Part shown: one piece after another, positions 11,992 through 15,825 of the stretch
Layout: each line of letters begins with the position of its first letter
Position numbering within the stretch: position 1 is the stretch's first letter
NCBI GenBank assembly: GCA_040509055.1
Contig: JBEVLT010000425.1
Location: 1-15,825, forward strand
Length of the DNA: 15,825 nucleotides
Source of the DNA: JAJKIP01 sp040509055
GTDB lineage: Bacteria; Bacteroidota; Bacteroidia; Chitinophagales; Chitinophagaceae
Reading direction: 5' to 3'
Program-made: the position numbers and the translations under genes
Notes under the pieces: generated by a model
What the model saw: only the letters and a program-made list of their open reading frames with translations
What the model was told of the DNA's origin: nothing
Database searches by the model: none

Positions 11992-12591
11992 TTATGGACG
12001 ACCGGCATGCAGCAGCTCGTACTGTGCCCGTGCAAAAGGCCTGATGTCTTTCCAGAACTGACGATAGCATTGCTGCAAAAGTTGGTAGTGCTGTTCAAAT
12101 AGTTGAAAAGCCGTTTCGCTTTCCGTGAGGTACAGCGCCCTGCGCACCAGGCCCCGCATGCTCCCGGCTATTCCCTGCCGGCTGCTGTAGTGCAGCAGCC
12201 AGTTTTGCGACTGCATATAGGGAAACAGCTGCCCGAAGCGGGGAGGCACCTGCCCGATATGATCGCTTAGTACAGCATACACCTGCTGTGCAAACTGTGC
12301 CAGGGCGCCAGGGGGAAACTCCTGTTCGTCGGTGGCAAGAAAATGATCATACACCACATCCACAAAAGCGCCGCTGTACAGGCGGTAAGCCGGCCGGAAT
12401 ACGGCCTTTGCTTCAGCCGTGGCTGCATGCGCATCGGTATAGTCGTCGATAAGACGGTGCAGGGTGATGCCTTTCCGGATATCAGGCGGGTAATCGTATT
12501 GCTTCCGGCCTTTTACAAAATCGCTGACCAGGTTGCCAACCAGGGTGCCCGGATGGCCAAAAGAAAGATATGCATGGGCCAGGTAGTTCAA
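11992..12591 (-). CDS. acpH: Acyl carrier protein phosphodiesterase (DUF479)
   Basis: Family of E. coli AcpH, which removes the 4'-phosphopantetheine group from holo-acyl carrier protein. The 199-residue product starts with the diagnostic MNYLAHAYLSF, followed by GNLVSDFVKGRK (19-30), where Asp24 sits at the conserved acidic metal/catalytic position, GITLHRLIDDYTD (41-53) and VVYDHFLA (79-86). Length matches the family. The start codon is TTG (12591): no ATG or GTG occurs in frame between it and the stop of the frame at 12664, and the protein aligns naturally from this residue. It lies 72 nt after the hydrolase gene on the same strand and may be the last gene of that transcript. Confidence 0.88.
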   Translation of the reverse strand: MNYLAHAYLSFGHPGTLVGNLVSDFVKGRKQYDYPPDIRKGITLHRLIDDYTDAHAATAEAKAVFRPAYRLYSGAFVDVVYDHFLATDEQEFPPGALAQFAQQVYAVLSDHIGQVPPRFGQLFPYMQSQNWLLHYSSRQGIAGSMRGLVRRALYLTESETAFQLFEQHYQLLQQCYRQFWKDIRPFARAQYELLHAGRP

Positions 12592-12663
12592 CTGTTCGCG
12601 GTTAAGAATGCGCCAACGCTTTCGTGCGCCGGCACACTGTAATTTACTGTTTCGGCAGCAGGA

Positions 12664-14073
12664 TTATTTTACGTTCTTGTCCAGCCAGTCGTTGATGGTC
12701 TGCAGGGCAATCGGCGACAGGGTCTCTTCCAGCTCACTGTATTCTCCCAGGGTGCATTTGCTACAGGTTTGAAACAGGTGATTGAGTCCCGGCAGTTCTT
12801 TGACCGTATAGTTTTTTGATTTGCTTTTTTTCAGCGCAGCCCGGATGCCCGCCAGGTTGGATGCAGGCAGCACCTGTATGTCCCGGCTGCCATTCAGCGC
12901 AAGCACCTTGCAGTGAAGCTGTCGCAGGGCGGGTCGCGGATCTATTCCAAGAAAATACCTGAACCAGGGGCCGGAGAGCTGCCCCGACAGCGAAGCGGCC
13001 ATTTGCCGGGCATCTTTTTCCGAAGCAATGCCGAGCGCCCGCAGCAGGGTGGTATCGGTAGCGCTGGTCCATTGGCTGACGAGGCCGGGTACCTGTGCCG
13101 CCAGCGAATCGGAACTGGCGGACAGGGCTGCCGCCATCAGCTGCCTGTACAGCCGGACATAGGCATCGATGGCTGGCTGGCTGACGCCGGAGGAATGCAG
13201 GATGGCCGCATTCTGCTCTGCCAGCAGTTCTGTGATCGGGACACCGGGGCCTGCCATGAGCACGATAAAGCTGATATCCTTTCGCCCGGCTGCTACCATC
13301 GGGGCGATCATGGCCCCTTCGCTGTGCCCGATCATGCCTGTTTTGGCTTTATCGGTTTCCGGCCGGGACAACAGGTAGTCGAGGCTGGCAGCAGCGTCAT
13401 CGGCAAAGTCGGCCGAAGTGGCCAGTGCAAAATTGCCGGTCGTTTTCCCGGTGCCGCGGTCATCCACCCGGAGCACCATGTAGCCGTTGCGGGTAAGCGC
13501 ATCGGCCAGCAGGGCAAAGGGTTTGTGCCCCAGCAGGGTTTCATCCCGGTCCTGCGCCCCGCTGCCGGTGATCAGCAGCACTGCCGGAAAGGGTCCGCTG
13601 CCCGGCGGAATGGTGAGGGTGCCGCCGTACCGCAGTGTTTTGTCAGCATTGCCGTATTCCACGTCCTCGCTCCTGTAGGGAAAGGGCGGTTGCGGCAGTT
13701 GCGGCCGCTTGCGTGTCGTAGGCTTGTCTACTTTTTTCAGCAGCAGCGGAAAGGTCATGCCCTGGCTGAAGGTGCCGCTGATCGCTGTATCGGCCAGGAG
13801 CTGCCCGGCAAACGCAGCATTGATTCCCCGCATTTCGATGCGGATACTGTCTGCTGATACGATTACAGTATCGCATTTCATCCCGAAGGCAGATTGGTCA
13901 GGGCTGTCGGCCGTGGCAGACCAGCCACCGGCGCCCGCCGGGTGGATATGAAAAACAAGGCGTAACTCCACACCTACATTCAGCTTGCCTTCCCAGGTGC
14001 CGGCAAAGGGTTGTTGTGCGCGGGAGCCAATGACCGCGCAGGCGGACAACAACAGGAAAATGAATTTTTTCAT
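12664..14073 (-). CDS. Secreted alpha/beta hydrolase (serine esterase/peptidase-like)
   Basis: 469-residue exported protein. A signal peptide (MKKFIFLLLSACAVIGSRA) is followed by a beta-rich N-terminal region starting with GTWEGKLNVG (25-34), as in many Bacteroidota secreted hydrolases, then an alpha/beta hydrolase domain (about 135-469). Catalytic residues are visible: nucleophile S251 in MIGHSEGAMIAP, acid D398 in ALNGSRDIQV, and base H432 in LPGLNHLFQ. VDDRGTGKTTG (203-213) and LITGSGAQDRDE (167-178, oxyanion region) are also typical. The substrate is unknown; relatives include acyl and peptide hydrolases. The ATG overlaps the SdpI-like stop codon (ATGA), so the two are translationally coupled, placing this enzyme in the SdpR/SdpI unit. 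Confidence 0.9.
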   Translation of the reverse strand: MKKFIFLLLSACAVIGSRAQQPFAGTWEGKLNVGVELRLVFHIHPAGAGGWSATADSPDQSAFGMKCDTVIVSADSIRIEMRGINAAFAGQLLADTAISGTFSQGMTFPLLLKKVDKPTTRKRPQLPQPPFPYRSEDVEYGNADKTLRYGGTLTIPPGSGPFPAVLLITGSGAQDRDETLLGHKPFALLADALTRNGYMVLRVDDRGTGKTTGNFALATSADFADDAAASLDYLLSRPETDKAKTGMIGHSEGAMIAPMVAAGRKDISFIVLMAGPGVPITELLAEQNAAILHSSGVSQPAIDAYVRLYRQLMAAALSASSDSLAAQVPGLVSQWTSATDTTLLRALGIASEKDARQMAASLSGQLSGPWFRYFLGIDPRPALRQLHCKVLALNGSRDIQVLPASNLAGIRAALKKSKSKNYTVKELPGLNHLFQTCSKCTLGEYSELEETLSPIALQTINDWLDKNVK

Positions 14074-14744
14074 AGCCTATTAGTATTGAGTGATCGTTTT
14101 TTTTGTTTGTAAAGGCGGTAGGAGTATACAAAGGGTATCGCCGAAACGAGTAGTGTAATGCCCGGTACAACGAATAGCGACACCCGGTCGGGGGTGAACA
14201 GGCAGATGAGGGCCATGAGCAATCCACCGGCAAAGAACAGCCGGCCGGCCAGCAAATGGGTCTTTTTCCAGTTGGTTTCGTCTTCGAGGGCCCAGGGCGA
14301 GCGGATGCCGGCAAAATAATTCGGCTTGAGGGCATGCATATAATTACCAATCACGCAAAACAGGATGCCGATGCCGCAAAAGATCAGCCGGCCGCCGGAT
14401 TTCATGTTTCCTTTCATAGAACCATAGACGATCAGGCAGAGTACAGCAGACATGAACAGGGTCGTCACAAAAGCGATGCGCTGCAGGCGTGCCTGGTTCA
14501 TAGAGGCAGTTCTTTTGGGGTCCATACGGTGCGCGTTGGTCAGCAGCAGGTATACGCCTGTATTGAGTACGGTGAGGATGACTGCGGGTACCAGCAGCTC
14601 GGTTTTGGGTCCAAAGCGATCGGCATTGCCCTCTATATTAAAGTGAACGGCAATGGTGTCCGGCAGCGAATGCCAGGCGAAGGCAAGGTACGCCAGGGGA
14701 AGGGCGATGATCAGCCAGATGGTTTTTTTGATCAGGTGTTGCAT
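14070..14744 (-). CDS. SdpI family membrane protein (DUF1648)
   Basis: 224-residue membrane protein with about six helices. The N-terminal DUF1648 part has WHSLPDTIAVHFNIEGNADR (25-44); the C-terminal SdpI part has NYFAGIRSPWALEDETNWKKTH (142-163), the family's hallmark. In Bacillus, SdpI gives immunity to the SDP toxin and signals to the repressor SdpR; a similar sensor or immunity role is inferred here, though no SDP toxin gene is visible. The ATG at 14744 is preferred over one 12 codons upstream (14780) because the latter lies inside the repressor gene. The gap to the repressor stop is 2 nt, and its own stop overlaps the hydrolase start by 4 nt. Confidence 0.9.
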   Translation of the reverse strand: MQHLIKKTIWLIIALPLAYLAFAWHSLPDTIAVHFNIEGNADRFGPKTELLVPAVILTVLNTGVYLLLTNAHRMDPKRTASMNQARLQRIAFVTTLFMSAVLCLIVYGSMKGNMKSGGRLIFCGIGILFCVIGNYMHALKPNYFAGIRSPWALEDETNWKKTHLLAGRLFFAGGLLMALICLFTPDRVSLFVVPGITLLVSAIPFVYSYRLYKQKKRSLNTNRL

Positions 14745-14746
14745 GG

Positions 14747-15010
14747 TCACTTTTTTTTGGATTTGAACTGCAGCAGCCATTTCAGGATCTCATCCACTAC
14801 CGTTGTATTGAGTGAATAATAAACGTATTGGCCATCTTTCTCGGCCGTTACGAGTGCTGCCTGTTTCAATAAGTCGAGGTGGTGCGATACGCTGGGCCAG
14901 GAGATATGAAATTCCCCGGCGATCTCACCGGCGGTCATATCCCTTTCCTTCAGCAGCTCCAGTATTTCCCGCCGCGTGGGATCGTTCAGTGCCTTGAAAA
15001 CGGCATTCAT
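14747..15010 (-). CDS. ArsR-type autorepressor, SdpR family
   Basis: 87-residue winged-helix DNA-binding protein. NAVFKALNDPTRREILELLK (2-21) is typical of ArsR/SdpR proteins; helix-turn-helix region MTAGEIAGEFHISWPSVSHHLDLLKQAALV (25-54); beta-wing EKDGQYVYYSL (57-67). No metal-binding CxC or His motif is present, so it is probably not a metal sensor. SdpR-family proteins repress their own operon and are relieved by the SdpI membrane partner, as in the Bacillus sdpRI system. It is first in the operon, 2 nt ahead of sdpI-like. A TTAGA-N6-TCTAA inverted repeat lies 25 nt upstream of the start and may be its operator. Confidence 0.92.
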   Translation of the reverse strand: MNAVFKALNDPTRREILELLKERDMTAGEIAGEFHISWPSVSHHLDLLKQAALVTAEKDGQYVYYSLNTTVVDEILKWLLQFKSKKK

Positions 15011-15034
15011 TTCCGCAATTGATTCATTAAATAA

Positions 15035-15050
15035 TTAGACAAATATCTAA
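15035..15050. promoter_or_regulatory. Candidate operator of the SdpR-type repressor
   Basis: TTAGA (15035-15039) and TCTAA (15046-15050) are a perfect 5-bp inverted repeat with a 6-nt CAAATA centre, 25 nt upstream of the repressor ATG. On the minus strand GATATTTG (15040-15047), one base off TAnnTTTG, overlaps it, so a bound repressor would block the promoter. ArsR-family operators commonly have this size and AT content; binding is inferred. Confidence 0.45.
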
Positions 15051-15193
15051 ATGTTTAACAATTGCCCGAAATTATTTTCCGGATGATCTGTGGCAGAACG
15101 CGTATAAACGGTGGTAAATGCAGGATGTACGGTTCACATTCATTTGTGTCTGTTAACGCTGTTTAACATCGTTCCCCATTAGTCATAATTTGC

Positions 15194-15224
15194 TTGCCTC
15201 AGGCTGTAACAAAAAATACTTTTG
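15194..15224 (+). promoter_or_regulatory. Promoter of the second PepSY-like gene
   Basis: TTG (15194-15196, within GCTTGCCT 15192-15199) and TACTTTTG (15217-15224) match the Bacteroidota -33 TTG and -7 TAnnTTTG elements with 20-nt spacing. The predicted start would leave a leader of about 45 nt before the ATG at 15275. Confidence 0.65.
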
Positions 15225-15274
15225 ATGCGTCAAACGACAAATGAATTTTTCAAACTAAAACCAAGTAAATAATT

Positions 15275-15712
15275 ATGAAAAAGGTAATCATGACACTGGC
15301 AATCGCTGTAAGCAGCCTGTTTGCTTTTGCCGGAGAAGAAAACGTAAGTAAAGATGCATTGAAAGCATTTGACAAAGAATTTACCGGAGCAAGGGAAGTG
15401 AGATGGACTGTAAGCTCCGACTACTACAGGGTAGCATTTGTGCACAACGACCAGTACATTTCCGCCTTCTACAACACCTCCGGCGAACTGCTGGCCGTGA
15501 CACGCAACATCAGCCTCCTCAACCTGCCGCTGAAACTGCAGGCCGAATTGCGGAACTCCTACGGCGAGTACTGGATATCCGACCTGTTTGAAATATCCAA
15601 CGATGAGGGTACGCATTATTATATCACGGTAGAGAAAGCTGATAGCAAAGTGATACTGAAATCGGAAGGCAATGCCGAGTGGACCGTCTTCAAAAAGATA
15701 TCGAAAGTATAG
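15275..15712 (+). CDS. Secreted PepSY-like (DUF2874-type) periplasmic protein, paralogue
   Basis: 145-residue exported protein with signal peptide MKKVIMTLAIAVSSLFAFA and predicted cleavage before GEENVS. The mature start ALKAFDKEFTGAREVRWTVS (about 29-48) mirrors the same segment of the gene at 10154 (VLKAFSETFASARDVTWHEY), and the order of later strands (VAFVHNDQYISAFYNTSGELL, LPLKLQAELRNSYGEYWI, HYYITVEKADSKVILKSE) is the same. Function is unknown; such proteins are often small, abundant periplasmic products in Bacteroidota. It is divergent from the SdpR-type operon, has a good promoter upstream and ends before two hairpins (15736-15763 and about 15774-15812). Confidence 0.87.
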   Translation: MKKVIMTLAIAVSSLFAFAGEENVSKDALKAFDKEFTGAREVRWTVSSDYYRVAFVHNDQYISAFYNTSGELLAVTRNISLLNLPLKLQAELRNSYGEYWISDLFEISNDEGTHYYITVEKADSKVILKSEGNAEWTVFKKISKV

Positions 15713-15735
15713 CCATTACCGCCGAAAGGCCCCTG

Positions 15736-15763
15736 CCAATCCCGGTAGAGCAACCGGGATTGG
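15736..15763 (+). terminator. Strong hairpin downstream of the second PepSY-like gene
   Basis: CCAATCCCGGT (15736-15746) pairs perfectly with ACCGGGATTGG (15753-15763) across AGAGCA. No T-run follows, so it is either a factor-assisted terminator or a 3'-end stabiliser. A second, imperfect hairpin (AACA-GGCCC near 15777-15785 with GGGCC-TTGTT near 15803-15812) lies just downstream. Confidence 0.55.
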
Positions 15764-15825
15764 TGTGTGGTAAAACAACAGGCCCTGTTACTGAAAAGTG
15801 CGGGGCCTTGTTATTGGTGCCCGGG

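Noticed and set aside
12624..12637. Near-palindrome GTGCGCCGGCACAC between the hydrolase and acpH-like genes
   Set aside because: It has no T-tract on either side, and GC-rich near-palindromes of this length are common here; not enough for a terminator or operator call.
12913..13857. A 314-codon open frame antisense to the hydrolase gene
   Set aside because: The sense strand carries an intact catalytic triad and signal peptide; the antisense frame has no sensible features.
14745..14780. Longer N-terminus for the SdpI-like protein
   Set aside because: It lies inside the repressor gene and adds a polar stretch before the first helix; the ATG at 14744, 2 nt after the repressor stop, fits better.

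Overview
The window looks like chromosomal DNA of a Bacteroidota bacterium, probably a Chitinophagaceae-type member with moderately high GC. The grounds are: a caa3-type oxidase cluster with a DUF420 protein at its end; a TonB-receptor-like outer-membrane barrel with an N-terminal carboxypeptidase-regulatory domain; tandem DUF2911 proteins; PepSY-like/DUF2874 periplasmic proteins; an SdpR/SdpI pair; no obvious Shine-Dalgarno sequences; and promoter-like sites of the Bacteroidota type (TTG, then TAnnTTTG). The genus cannot be fixed from the sequence alone.

Layout. 86-2928 (+): the end of a cytochrome oxidase cluster, with subunit III, a subunit IV-like protein, an SCO copper chaperone and a DUF420 (CtaM-like) membrane protein. 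A strong terminator-like hairpin lies between subunit IV and SCO. 2922-4756 (-): four small genes (secreted hypothetical, four-helix membrane protein, alkyltransferase-like DNA-binding protein without the active cysteine, soluble hypothetical). 4873-7683 (+): a large TonB-receptor-like protein, tail to tail with a TIGR02757 gene. 7688-9838 (-): TIGR02757 protein, a 48-residue lmo0937-type membrane miniprotein and a cystathionine gamma-synthase. 10154-10606 (+): a PepSY-like secreted protein with its own terminator. 10689-11909 (-): two adjacent DUF2911 paralogues. 11992-15010 (-): ArsR/SdpR-type repressor, SdpI-type membrane protein and a secreted alpha/beta hydrolase, the first three tightly coupled, followed by an ACP phosphodiesterase. 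15275-15712 (+): a second PepSY-like protein.

How the genes work together. The oxidase cluster joins structural subunits with assembly factors (SCO loading CuA, DUF420 probably aiding maturation). The SdpR-SdpI-hydrolase run looks like one self-repressed envelope unit: the 2-nt gap and ATGA overlap imply translational coupling, and an inverted repeat sits just upstream of the repressor. The two PepSY-like genes, 5 kb apart, have promoter regions sharing an identical octamer at identical spacing from the -7 element.

Most of the window is ordinary core and accessory chromosome. I see no CRISPR array, phage, insertion sequence, tRNA or rRNA. The best leads for something undescribed are the three-gene SdpR/SdpI/hydrolase unit, the EF-hand-like loop inside the DUF420 protein, the shared promoter of the PepSY paralogues, and the hairpin inside the oxidase operon.
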